Positions 36,461 through 47,931 of a DNA stretch of 64,000 nt are shown here, piece by piece (position 1 is the stretch's first letter; each line of letters starts with the position of its first letter). The translations under genes and the position numbers were made by a program. Source of the stretch: Guadua angustifolia (taxonomy: Eukaryota > Streptophyta > Magnoliopsida > Poales > Poaceae); contig CM070511.1 of NCBI GenBank assembly GCA_036346375.1, forward strand, positions 7,564,001-7,628,000. Reading direction: 5' to 3'. The notes below the pieces were generated by a model. The model did not search any database, was not told where the DNA came from, and worked only from the letters and a program-made list of their open reading frames with translations.

Positions 36461-37770
36461 ACAAAGATTCCATAGAGCCATGCAGAGAGGAGGAGGAGCA
36501 GAATCTTGACCTTCAACCTTGTGGCCGCCGGGAGAGGAGGAGGACGCCTTGAGGGCGAGGTCGCCGCCGGGGCGAGGTCGCCACGCCCGGTGGAGAGGAG
36601 GTCGCGGCAGCGCCGCCGAGCGGTGGCGCGGCGGCGGCAGCGGCGGGCGGGTCGGCGGGGCGGGTGGCGGGCGGCGCGGACGGCGGGTGGTGCGGACGGC
36701 GGAGCGGCAGGCGCGCGACGCGAAAATAATTTCGTCCGGCGGGATTGGACGCGGGGCGAGCGAAACGCTATACAAAATCTATCAACGACAGTTTAACTAG
36801 GACATGATGCTGGATACGAGCTGTGGACCAGAAGGATGGATTAGGTATCATGAACTACTATCTGCAGATATTCAATTTCACGTATGGTTTACCAGCCATT
36901 CCGATGAAACAGAAGGAAACAGAGAACACCCAGAAAGGGAGACACCTAAAGATCACTCGAACCAATCTGACTTAAAAGTGTTCTTTTTAATTAGAATGAA
37001 ACAGAAGCTTACCTTAGTAGGTAATCCTCACTATGAAACTAACTAGATAATGTTCCCCACCTATTGCTAGCTCAAAACAAAACCACGATCTATTTTGATG
37101 CATCGAATGTGCCATTTTACGTCAGTAATCATACTTTCCTCAAACCAAGATAGCCCTAAAATTCAGATTGACTACATAGATAAGCAATGCCCCATCTCAT
37201 ATTCTCATGTTCCATCACAACTTCTGCTGTTAACTGTTGACATCTGCAAGTTGAATTCCTGGTAGAATCAATATAGTACAATTAATTACGACAAGTTACT
37301 TTGTGCGTGGATCATTTTCAGTGTGCCTGGATCAGGGGATTTCTTTGGACACTTTTTAGGCTTTTATTTATATTTGAACTAAATCTTAAGGATTCGTATC
37401 CAAATCCCCTCTATCCAAACAGTCTGTAAAGAGAGCAGAGAAGTTCTAGACAAAAAGACGAAATCAAGTTCTATCAAAAAAAAAAAAAAGGGTCCGCACA
37501 AATCCTGGTGACAAACGGCAGCATATTGGATCAAAAGAAATACAAGGAAGATGATAACATAAATGCTGGAAGACACATTTGACAAGCCGCGGCGGTTGAC
37601 AAGGGACACAACGTTTCAAGACACAAGGAAGATATGCACGCCAAGACAGAAGGCGTCTACCTAACTAGTAAACAGAAGGAAACAGAAGACATCAGGATAT
37701 TAATAACTTTTGTTATTAATATCTTTTATGATATATTGTTAATAACTACAGAATCATAATCATGTGAAAG
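36461..37770. other. GC-rich patch and AT-rich spacer between CACTA and MULE
   Basis: 36480-36770 is strongly GC-rich (GGCGG-type repeats) with open frames on both strands that are low-complexity Arg/Gly/Pro. It may be the CACTA 5' leader or a promoter region. 36780-37770 is AT-rich with no recognised gene. Confidence 0.4.
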
Positions 37771-37780
37771 TACATTAAAA
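37771..37780. repeat. MULE target-site duplication, left copy
   Basis: TACATTAAAA precedes the left TIR and recurs exactly at 47062-47071. Mutator-like elements typically duplicate 9-11 bp. Confidence 0.92.
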
Positions 37781-37905
37781 GAATTTTTTTTTAATAATAC
37801 ATTTTTTATTCGGAATTTCAAAAATATTCCACCGAAAAAAAAAATTTCAGAAATATACCTCTGTCGCACTTTGGACGTGCGACAGGGGCCTAAATAGAAA
37901 ACATA
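37781..37905. repeat. MULE left terminal inverted repeat
   Basis: Pairs with 46940-47061. The shared order is GAATTTTTTTTTAATAATAC, TTTCAAAAATATTCCACCGA, CAGAAATATACCTCTGTCGC and CCTAAATAG. Differences are a few substitutions and changes in the A/T runs. Confidence 0.9.
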
Positions 37906-38118
37906 CACGGGCGACAGGTGCCCGGGCGCTGACGTGGACTCCTGTCGCACGCGTACGTCGCGACAGAACCGAACGGCGCTGTCGCCGGCAACGTCGTCGA
38001 CGAAGCGAAAAAAGAAAAACTGTCGCCTGACGAACGTCGGCGACGATGAGAAAATCGACCGATGGTCGTGCGACAGGCGGGGGCGCGGGTTCCTGTCGCA
38101 CGATGGTAGTGCGACAGG
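37858..38118. repeat. Repeated TGCGACAGG/CCTGTCGCA palindromes near the left TIR
   Basis: At least six copies of CTGTCGC or its complement occur within 260 bp, several as back-to-back hairpins, for example CCTGTCGCACGATGGTAGTG followed by CGACAGG. The right end also has copies. Candidate transposase-binding or silencing-prone structures. Confidence 0.75.
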
Positions 38119-39099
38119 AACATATATATGAGCCACTCGCCCGGTACTGTTCTCATTTGTGCGCCCGGAAGAGAACAGAGAGAGAGAGGAAGGAAGAGGA
38201 AGAGGGAGAGAGGGAAGAGAGAAGGAAGAAGGGAGATTCTCGCCCTTTGTTTTGAGGTAAAATTTTGTTATTTTTGTTGTTTACTTTTGTTAGCGATAAA
38301 TTATGATATGTTAGAAATAATTAGATCTAGAGCATTGTAGCGATAAATAGTGGTAGATTAGAAATAGTTTTAGATGTATGTTACGGATAAATGTAGGTAA
38401 ATTGATAGGTCACAGCTAGTTCTAATTTAGAAAATTTAGATATTTTTTGCGATAGGAGTATATCGGTATATATTGAAGGAAATATAATTCTGAATGAGTA
38501 TTTTTTAATATATAAGTACATCGATCTGAATGTATATATTGTTAGGAATGAATTTTTACGGATAGGAGTATATCGGTACATATTGATGGAAATGTAATTT
38601 TTTTACGATATAACTACATCGATATGAATTATTAGGAATGTAGATGCTTTTTACGGTTAGATATATATTTTACGCACCATGTAGGTATAGTTATGTTACG
38701 TCATAGTATTTTGTACGGAAGATAATTAATTAGTGGGTGAATGAATGGATTTGCAGATATGGCGTAATCGAGTTCCATTTAGGATTTATTATGGAGATGG
38801 GGTTGTAATGCATGGTTTGGAGGTGTAGATCTAAGTAATATGCATTATGTGGACGAAGTTTGAGTAGGGTCATGGGCTACATTTGGTTCCGTGTTGAAAT
38901 GGTTGTATTATACTTTTCGGATGGAAGAAGACAGTGTGAGTTGAAGGTATTTTGCCTATTTAGTGTGCTAAACGACACTATTCTTCGGGAGTTAGTTGAG
39001 CTAAAGGAACCGCATCGTGGAGATCATATGTGAGGCGAAACAGCAACGGGATGGAATCGAGTGCTTTTAGTGCGAGCATATGAGAGGATGTTGCCCCGG

Positions 39100-41490
39100 T
39101 GATTGGGCGCCGGTGAGTGTAGTCGACCTCAAAATGAGCTCAACCGGTGACACTGAAATTGGGGATCTAGCCATGAGCAACATGTTGACAAAGTGGTGAA
39201 CAGGTTCGATTCTTGGAGGATGATGAAAATGTTGGCCAAGAAGCGCGGATTGGTAGACGAAGGTGAGCAAATTGAGGAAATAATACTACGATGGAAGAGG
39301 AAGACCATGAGTACATCAGAGCAGAAGAGGAGGACAACGATGAGTCGGATGAGGAAGATGGAGGAGGTACGGTCAGCTTGTGCCAAATAGAGTGGAGCAC
39401 GCACAATTTGAAAATATGTTTGTCAATGAAATGAGGGAGATGCCTTGGCGATCAAAGGATAATGAGGTTAGGCATAACAAGATGTACCGACAAAAGAAGG
39501 CATGCGGGATCCGTGAAAGATTGGGCTCTATCATTAAGAAGGACTTTCGGGGTTAACAAATCCACCCCAACCTCTTTCTGACGTGGTGTGTGAGATCCAT
39601 GGGTGTCCGTGGAGAGTGCACGCGACAAGCCCAAATGGGGCACCCATTGGATATGTTCAAGGTTGAGCAAACATACATGTATGATCGAGAAACAAGTGAT
39701 GGCTCACGGAACCTATCATCCGGGTATGTCGCGAACATCATGTACGCAGAGATAGTGGAGAACCCGAGTTTTGAGTCCGTGCTATTATCCGAGCGATCGA
39801 GAACAGATATCGATTACACAATTAGCTACGGGGAAGGCGTGGAGGGCGAAGCGAAGGCACTAGAAACGAGGTTTGGGAAGTTTGAAGACTCGTACCACAA
39901 CCTCCCGCCTTTGCTTTCGGTTGTATTCGGGGAAGAAATCACGGACCTACTATGATTATCAAGATTGTCCGTCGGACAAGTGGCCAACTAAAATGCATCG
40001 AGGAGAGTGTTCTTCGCATTCGGCGCTTGCATTAAGGCATTCATCACTTGTCGACCGTTGTTGTGCGTGGACGGCACATTCTTGACCGGAAATCTGAGAG
40101 GGCAAATCGGCGGTGTGGGTGTCGATGAGAACAACCAGATTCTGCTGTTGCCTTTGCCTTCAGAGAAAGCGAGAACTACGAGAGTTGGTCGTGGTTCCTC
40201 TGAAACCTAAAGATCGGGTGGTCAAAACTCGTCCAGTTGTCGTCTTTGCATGACAGCATCTTTGGGTTGTAGTGCTATCAACCACCGCAAGCAGGGAAGA
40301 TGAGCCATTCCGATGGCCCGACTTGCGAGTCGATGGTGCATGAGGCATTTGGGTGCAAACTTCTATAAGCAATTCAAGAACAAGCGGTGATGAACATGTT
40401 CAAAAGACTATGTAACTCCAACCAGACACGAAGTTCGAACTCGTGAAAAAATCTTGATGACGACAAGGAAACACAAGGAAGCAGATTTAACAACGATGGC
40501 GCCAATGAACACAAGAGCAAAGTGAGCCTCTTTTCCCCCTGCCAACAGAGGACGAGGCGACTAACCGTCGTCGGAGGCAAAGGCCAATCAAATGTTTCTC
40601 GGACTGGATCAAGCACGAACCAAAAGAGAAGTGGTCACTGTTATATGACACACATGGTGCCAGATACGGTGTGATGACCACTAACTTTGCAGAAGTTTAC
40701 AACTGGGTAATGCGAGGGATGAGGTGTCTTCCATTGGTAGGAATTGTCGAGGAGGCTTGAGGGTACAACCAAGTACTTTGTGGATAGGCATGCAGCTCTT
40801 TGAGATAGTAATGAGAGATGAGAAGTTCTTGTACTCTTCGATGATCACTAAATACATGCATGAGAAGGCTCAGAAGGCGGCCAAACATAGAGCTATCAAA
40901 GTTGGTGCACGTACACTGCGCTTCGAGGTGATCTGCAGGGATAAAGGAAGGCGTGGAACCAACCAGAGGGTTGTCACTCAGGAGTGCATCTTCTGCCGAG
41001 TGCAAATGCTCGTGCAACAAGCCATACCTTTTGCATAGGCCATGTTCTCATGTTATAGCTGCATGTGCTTTATTTGGAATGCAACTTTGTACATACATCT
41101 CGAATATTACATGAAGGAAAGGGTGATGGCAACTTGGGCGAGGAGCTTTATGGTTATGGTGTTGTGGGTTCTTTCACCACAACTCCTAGTGTGGATGAAA
41201 GGTTACGGGTCCCCGATTTTGATCGAGAAGAGGGAAAGCGAGGCGTCGAAGAACAAGGCGTATAAGAAATGACATGGATGAGTCGGTCGGCAAACGCGTG
41301 AAGAAATGCTCATTGTGCAACCAACGGGACATACGTTCAAGAATTGCGGAGCACAAAACGAAGAAGAGGAAGGAGGAAACGGCGGTCACCCGACGGTGGG
41401 GGAAGGATCGTCCTCTGCGAGGACTGCTGCAGGACCTCATCGCACCAGATGACAAGCAGTTTGCATTATCATATGTCGTACATCAAATTT
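39100..41490 (+). pseudogene. Degenerate MURA transposase of the MULE
   Basis: Fragments in shifting frames keep the family order. At 39.6-39.95 kb are KPKWGTHW-type and IVENPSFESV plus YTISYGE segments. At 40.0-40.1 kb the DDE catalytic start reads FFAFGACIKAF and LCVDGTFLTG. At about 40.3-40.4 kb an RWCMRHLGANFYKQFKNK-like segment is seen. At about 40.68-40.74 kb the sequence reads FAEVYNWVMRGMRCLPLVG. A SWIM zinc finger (C-S-C then C-S-H, with the H followed by VIAAC in one frame) lies at about 41.0-41.07 kb. A CCHC-like knuckle (KKCSLCNQR) lies at about 41.3 kb. Multiple frameshifts and stops inactivate it. A functional MURA would bind the TIRs and cut the element out. Confidence 0.85.
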
Positions 41491-41698
41491 AAATTTAAGC
41501 GATGTAACGTGTGTTGTATGAACTGTACTTTGTACCTAGGTCATTGCAGTGTTGTGGCTTCATAAATTGTTGTAATGATCTTCTCCGTTTTTTATGTGCG
41601 ATCTGTTTCAATATATTGTTGTCATGCTTGCGTTTTTACGGACTCTTACGCTTACATATGTGTTTCTGCTCTCACTTTCATTTTTGTAAATTGCAGGT

Positions 41699-44215
41699 AT
41701 GGCTCACCAGCAGGGAGATGACGAGTGGCCGTACGAGTTACTGGACCCGCACGTCGACCGTGGTCACCGTGCCCGCATAGCCACCGCTGTCCCGGATGAT
41801 CGGAGGGACCTGTCAGTTGCCGCCTCCCTTCGACCTAGACCATTGCGCACACACACACTGCCTTCGATCGCGTTGGATCCCGGGTAACATACCAAGATTT
41901 AAATTTGTAAACATGTTTGTTCAGCACGATGACTACCGCAAAGACCGATATCAATTACATGTTTATGTTTCTTAAACTTGAGCTTGAGCTGCCCCTCGCC
42001 GGATGGTGGAGCTCTGGGACACCGGTTCCCGACAACCGGTCGCCGATCACCGCTCTGTGGATCGGTGGAGGCCGGAGACGACACCTTCCATCTCCTCGTC
42101 GGGAGATGGCGATCACTACAGGGCGTCTCCTACCTCCTCGGCCTCCCGATCGCGGTCTTGTTGTGGTGCCCAGGGCGTCTCCCCGATGGCGGCCGCGATT
42201 GCTGCAGAGGTTCGCGGGTACTACCACCGCGTGTACAGACCTTCGACCACACGCACGGACCGACCTTGTGGTGGCTTATGCAGTTTCAAATGCGTAAGTA
42301 GCATTTCGAACTAAATTGTGTTCGTCTTCGCTTGAAATATCAAGTGAGCTTTATGTTACAACGTGAGCGATCGTCGAGCCACCGGACGACGAGGGCTCGC
42401 CCGCCACTGGAGGCGTACCTCCTGTGGTGTTTCTACCGACCATGTTCACGGCGTCCCATGGGGATAAGCGTGTCCACGCTTTGGTGCGATTCGCGAGGCG
42501 ATCGCGGGCGCACCCCTTGACGCCGTGCCAAGATACTGTGGGGCTCGGCCGTCTTGCGGCGCCACCTACCGTGCACTCTGCGTCGGGTGTACACGGTTCG
42601 CCGGCGCTCGATCTTGGAGGATGTTCCACTGCTGCCTGATTGTGGGCATACGAGAGGTTCCAATCGGCCGGCCCAGATCGACTGCGGCTGTGGTCGGCAC
42701 GCAGAAAGCGATAGCGTCGGCGGTCCGACCATGGGCACCATCCGGTACTGCGATGGGTAATATATTGCAATCACGTGTTTGATACTTTTTGTTTAACTTT
42801 TACGAGTACTAACGGTTCGTTCTACCGTGACTCTGAGCTAGGCTGGCGCGCCCGGATGTCTTGGGTAGCCTACCCGCAGATTTGTCGCGGCGTTTGACCA
42901 CCTCACCGGCGACCACGTCGCGCTGGGCCAGACGCGACGCTTGAAGGTGCAGCGTCGTGTGACGGGTGGCTGTCCACCCTTTGCACACGAGACGACAAGA
43001 TCTTGGTTCACCGTCGGTACCTCGTGTTCGGCGTCCACGTCGAGGGCTCTGCCATCCATCGTGTGATGAGGCGGTTTAGTCGACGACAGTGTTCCGTGCG
43101 GGGACGACCATGCGGTCCCACCCGGTCCACTCGTAAGTTCCTGTATTGATGTTTTTATAATTATTCTTGTGTAATGCTATCTAATAACGCTATACTTATT
43201 TTTCACCCACAGCACGATGAGAAAGGCGACTGCGACCACCCCTCGGCACGCACGTATCTTTGCCTTATGCTAAGGAGGGGAGGAGCCCTCGAGGGCGTCT
43301 CGTCGAGGATGCGCCGTCTGACGTACGGGCGTGCAGCGTACAGCTGCGTGGTACACTCCGGACTTCGTGTGCGTTTGGTGCGTGTCGACCCGATCCCCTA
43401 GACACGCGTTCCGTGGTGGCGCACACGTACCCTCCATATGGACTCGGTTCGCACGCTTTGATGCGTTCGTCATACCTTGATATAATTAATTTTGCTAACT
43501 AATTCGTAATTTATTTTGCTAACTAATTCAGAAATTATTTTGCGGTACCGTCGTTGCACAATCACCACAGGGAGCTTCGCAGCTTGTACACTCGGCTGAC
43601 GGAGGGAGAGGACGTGACAAGACAGGACGTCACCCTTTACGTCGGGAGGTTTCTGGACAGCTCGACATGCGCCCTCGAGCTGTCGGGGTGCGGCCTCCCT
43701 ACCGTCCCGCAGGGCGTGCCGCTTAGCGAGGGCAGGGGTGCGCCAGGTACGTCTTCACACGGTCCCGCCCTTGCAGCGGCGAGAGGCACGCTCATGGCCG
43801 GTCAAGCTTTCGGTGAGTACTGAAATACACTGTTCAAGTGTTACAATCGTGTATTACAATGCTTAAAACAATTCTTTATTTGGTACAGGCCCGCAGGCAC
43901 ACTTGTTCACGCACTCATCTGGATACGCTCCTGACGACTACGACGACGAGGCGTGCCCGGCACCGGAGGACTACCGTGATTACCTCTCCATGGGCGTCTT
44001 TGGGGTGGGGCATCATCATCACACCGTCGGACCGCCACCACCGACGCAGCCTTAGTCGGCGATGACGGGCGCCCGGCAGATCGCGAGCTTCTCGGCACGC
44101 GACGCCTCGGCTAGGTCATGAGGCCCCACCGCGCGCCACGCGATTGACGTACTCATGGGACCGTGTTCGAGGAGGAGGCCTCCCGAAGCGAGGCCGGCGG
44201 TAGTTTCTTTTGATT
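41699..44215 (+). pseudogene. Plant mobile domain (PMD) gene inside the MULE
   Basis: Starts MAHQQGDDEWPYELLDPHVD at 41699, about 200 bp after the transposase. Segments spread over several exons or frames match the PMD family (the MAIN/MAIL domain): DRWRPET, DTFHLLVGRWRSLQGVSYLL then GLPI at about 42.05-42.15 kb; ATYRALCVGCTR and VPIGRP at about 42.55-42.68 kb. Later pieces at 43.2-43.8 kb include an LRSLYTRLTEGEDVTRQDV segment. GT/AG-bounded intervals suggest introns, and some frames are broken. PMD proteins in plants occur in both MULE and gypsy elements and as domesticated genes affecting silencing and genome stability. Whether this copy is translatable is doubtful. Confidence 0.72.
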
Positions 44216-44398
44216 TTTATTATTGCCAGTATGTTATGTACTAAGTGTTTCATTTGAAATATGTTGCACTTGCATTTGTATTTTTTGTAAACTTAATCTT
44301 TCATCAGCTAGCCGCTTTGCCACACACCTAGCACCTTTACTCCTTTGGTAGCACCTTTACCACGCAGACACGACAACAGACGCCTTGACTTTTCGGTA

Positions 44399-44540
44399 GC
44401 GATGTGACTACTCGCTGCTAGCAGCTTTACCAAGCTGACACGACAACACACGCAACAGCTTTTCCAGCGCGATGTGACTACTCGCTGCTAGCAGCTTTAC
44501 CAGGCTGAGACGACAACACGCCATTAAATGACAACACGCC
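44399..44540. repeat. 70-bp tandem repeat upstream of the third MULE gene
   Basis: GATGTGACTACTCGCTGCTA followed by GCAGCTTTACCA occurs at about 44401 and 44471, with a decayed earlier copy at about 44340. It sits about 100-200 bp upstream of a TATA box, so it may be a promoter repeat. Confidence 0.75.
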
Positions 44541-44619
44541 GCAACGCCACGAAATGACAACCGCAGACACTGCCGCTGCGGCCAGAGTCAGAATTGTGTG
44601 GAGTAACCCCTCACCACCA

Positions 44620-44628
44620 CTATAAAAC
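44620..44628 (+). promoter_or_regulatory. TATA box of the third MULE gene
   Basis: CTATAAAAC lies 40-47 bp upstream of the ATG at 44667. This spacing suits a short 5' leader. Confidence 0.55.
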
Positions 44629-44666
44629 AGGTCCGAGGGGTAGACATCCAACACAGCCAAACCACA

Positions 44667-45568
44667 ATGTCGTTCTACCGTCGCCTCTTCAGCAAGCAGA
44701 GGTCATCCCCCCCCAATATCCGGATGCGATGGCGTCGGCCGAGTTCTCGCGGAGTTGCCCGACCCAAATCGATTGCAACCTACCGCGAAGATGATGCAAT
44801 CTACCCATGGAGAGACGGCCGCCACGCTCACTCTGTTGTGGCCGCACCTCGAGGTAAAACTCTGGTGTCCACACAATGAGGTAACACTACCATCTCATGC
44901 ATCGTTCTTTCTTTTCTCGGCTAGCAACGACCGGTGTTGCTTCTTCCAATGGATCGGCGGTAGGAACGAGCGTGACTCAATTTCTCTACAAGCGCCACGA
45001 CGCCTACCCCGCTTCGCCCGAGAACTTCACCGGTGGGAGAGGCCGCCAGATATGTCCCTTTTCTAGATCGGGCAGAGCTCGGGGCGGTGTGCAAGGGCCT
45101 AACCAATCGGTGAGTTTCATCGTCATACTCTTGTTAAACTCCCAAATTAGTAGTTCTAAACAGTTCATCGCACACAGGAGTTCAAAAGGACATTCAAGTC
45201 AACGGAGGAACCTCCTCCAGTGGCCACCCGAAAGCCCCGACGTTTGCGTACATGGCCTTGAGGCAGTGGTTGATACCTGCCACGGTGATCTAGCAGACCG
45301 GCGATTCTACCGGTGCCCCTTGGCCGAGGATGAACGGTGCTGGTACTTCAACTGGGTGGACCCAGAGACGTACCACCCACATCTCAGGCAACCTGCATGG
45401 GATAACTGGGGGGAGCAACCCTCTCCGTGGTGCCACTACCGCCCAGAAAAGCCAAACCCCGAGTACGCCTACGGTGTTATGCAAGCACCAAGGCGGGCAT
45501 CTCAGATGATTGCAGGCACGCTTAGGTTGTTCAAGGATAAGCCCAACACAAAGCTCTGCACCATATAG
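44667..45568 (+). pseudogene. Third MULE gene with GRF-like zinc fingers
   Basis: The ATG at 44667 opens MSFYRRLFSKQRSSPPNIRM, a basic N-terminus. A first finger remnant ends NDRCCFFQWIGG at about 44930-44960, after an intron-like AG. A GT..AG interval at about 45109-45178 looks like an intron. A second, better preserved finger at about 45235-45365 reads CVHGLEAVVDTC, then RRFYRCP and ERCWYFNWVD, the pattern of the GRF zinc finger, which binds single-stranded or structured nucleic acid in other proteins. The tail ends KPNTKLCTI, TAG. At least one frameshift separates the parts. GRF assignment is from the motif only; no search was run. Confidence 0.55.
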
Positions 45569-46286
45569 TGGAGTCACGAGCGAAGCAGAGCGAGGCGCTC
45601 TCGCATGTCTCCGCCAACGGCCAACACAAAGCAGAAGTGCAGGAGGTTCCTCTTCTCGAAGAAGGGACAAGGGAAGCGGCCGGCGAGGTCCGCAACACGC
45701 ATCAAATCCTTGACTCGTTCTGCGAGACCATCCGGAACCCGTGGTATTAACATAGGGACGCCATGAATCGGGATGAAATGCCCATATGGGAGGCGAAATC
45801 CACATAAACAACAACCAAAATTTAAGTCTTATACACCCGAGACGTCGGCATAGGCCACCCAATGGGCGGCATACCGAGCCTTCGCGAACCCCATGGAGTT
45901 CTTTCATAGTAGGGATTGAGCGGTGTCCGAGGACAAATCGCAAAATTGGAGCAGGTCGGGTAATATCTGAAAATGTCTTACATCATTCATTTGTACCCGA
46001 GATAGGCGAACGATCATTTGTTCCACCATGACGAACAGTGCTTTCGTTAGTTAGTTCGTCACTGTTGTAATGCCCTTGTAATATCATCTAATCTAATGCT
46101 TATTTTATCATCTGAACTTTCGGTGTATGTGCCCTTATATATGTATTGTTTGAATTTTAAAAAATTCCTCATATCTTAAAATCATTTGAAATTTTTATGG
46201 TAATATCACTGATATATCAGGAACCTCCATAAAGAGTTTCAAAATTTTTCGACGTCGTAAAAGTTTCCATGGTTTACGTGGCATAA

Positions 46287-46621
46287 GTGCTTTTTCGATT
46301 TTAGCAACAAAATGCGAGGCAGCGTCCGCTATCTCGCCCATCGTAAGTGGTAGCCCACATTGCGTGGGCCGCCTTGATTTTTTACGTATTTTTTGGACCA
46401 TGTCCGCCACATCCGAGGGCTACTGAAAACCCTAAGTGGCCACGACGATTACGATGCGTTCGTGCGCGAGTGCCTTTTCGATTTTGGTAACAAAATGCGG
46501 CCAACGCCAACCATCTCGCCGAAACGAAGTGGTATGCCACGTTATGTGGAGTCGCCGTGCTTTTTCCCGTCATTTTTCGGCCATATTCATGGACCTTACA
46601 AGGCTACGAAAACCCTAAGTG
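46287..46621. repeat. Two tandem copies of a unit of about 182 bp near the right MULE end
   Basis: Copies at 46287-46440 and 46469-46621 share GTGC.TTTTCGATTTT, ACAAAATGCG, ATCTCGCC, AAGTGGTA.CCAC and GAAAACCCTAAGTG. They differ at many positions, so the duplication is old. Short open frames inside are not genes. Confidence 0.75.
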
Positions 46622-46939
46622 AAATCGTATCACTAACGAAATAAAATAATTTTTCCGATTCATTACAGGACAATAAGTTTTTATTTCTAATTCTTCCCGG
46701 TTCAATACATCAATTATGTACAACCATTTTACAACAAAAATTGTCAACAAAAAATATTAAATACAAAAATTTCAGTATTCTGTTAACGACGCTCGTTAAA
46801 TGCGTCATGACAGACTCTTAGCACGTTAAATGCAGGCGACAGATTCTCAGACGTTAAATGCAGGCGACAGTGCCTTTCGGCTCTGTCCGCGTTACGCCAT
46901 CTTGACAGAGGCCACGTCGGCCGCACTGCATGCCGTGTA

Positions 46940-47061
46940 TTTTTCTATTTAGGACCCTGTCGCACTTCCAAAGTGCGACAGAGGTATATTTCTGAAAAAA
47001 AAAATTTCGGTGGAATATTTTTGAAATTTCGAATAAAAAAGGTATTATTAAAAAAAAATTC
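46940..47061. repeat. MULE right terminal inverted repeat
   Basis: Reverse complement of the left TIR, ending GTATTATTAAAAAAAAATTC and followed by the target duplication TACATTAAAA at 47062-47071. Confidence 0.9.
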
Positions 47062-47439
47062 TACATTAAAATACAAATCTAACTGAACATTGTGTCGCTA
47101 AACCTATTCATTGTTGATCTAATTTTTGGTCAAACATTACAAAGTTTGAATGTTGAAATACAATCAACAAATGGAGTGGATAGTTGAGACCCCAGAGTTT
47201 ATACTAAGCAATTCGTTCAAATATCATTGAAATTTACCCAGGTGGATTAGCTACCAGTGTTTTTTTTCCTAGATAGACACCTCGTGGTAAAAGACACATA
47301 TGTTGCTCCATGACACCACACATACATATCCATTTGGCACCACCCCATGGTGTGGACAAGTCCATATGATAAGCCACTTAACTCTTCTTCACTGCTTATG
47401 CTACTACTTAATAACAACCCCACTGGACCTCCAAATTAA

Positions 47440-47595
47440 GGAAAATTTGATGATTTACCCCGGTTTTCCTCTGTCTTTGATCATTTGTCTTGTGATGTCT
47501 CATTGACATGCGGGCCGTAGGACCACACGTCAGTGAGACATGCGGGGCAAATAATCAATTGCACCCACAAAAATAGGGCAAATCATCAAATCCCC
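47440..47595. mobile_element. 156-bp MULE-type MITE
   Basis: Imperfect TIRs, ATTTGATGATTTACCCC at the left and GGGCAAATCATCAAAT at the right, flanked by a 9-bp direct repeat CCAAATTAA (47431-47439 and 47596-47604). A 9-bp duplication points to Mutator-type mobilisation. There is no coding content. Confidence 0.75.
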
Positions 47596-47931
47596 CCAAA
47601 TTAATGGCTTAACAGAGTCATCTCCTCTCTCTCTCCTTTTCACACTTCTCACCATCTGGAAGCATCCACCCACCCCTCCTTTCTAGTTGACCAAGTGCAC
47701 TCCCTTGCTCTAGTTGATTAGTCCCCAAGAACCAACGTACTCTCTCACTAATCAGTTAGTTGTAATACTCCGGCTTATTAGTATGAAGCACGTGTGGAGC
47801 AATGATGGGATTAGTCGTACGTTGCTTGTTTAAAATAAGTTATATAAGCATAAAATATATGTTAGGCCTAAATGTAGTACATGCATCGATCCTGGTTAAA
47901 CCTTTTATACAAAATAAGAACAAAAGTATAA

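Larger units (their letters stand above)
37781..47061 (+). mobile_element. 9.3-kb Mutator-like element (MULE) with PMD and GRF-like genes
   Basis: The element is defined by a perfect 10-bp target duplication and by TIRs of at least about 120 bp (starting GAATTTTTTTTTAATAATAC). Inside, all on the plus strand, are a degenerate MURA transposase (39.1-41.5 kb), a plant mobile domain gene (41.7-44.2 kb) and a third gene with GRF-like zinc fingers (44.7-45.6 kb). Both terminal regions carry repeated CTGTCGCA/TGCGACAG palindromes that may be transposase-binding sites. Minisatellite-like repeats lie upstream of the third gene and near the right end. TIRs and TSD are well preserved although the transposase frames are broken, so transposition was followed by coding decay, or the element was moved in trans. 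Confidence 0.9.

Noticed and set aside
36446..36800. GC-rich open frames between CACTA and MULE
   Set aside because: Low-complexity Arg/Gly/Pro composition on both strands, no recognisable domain.
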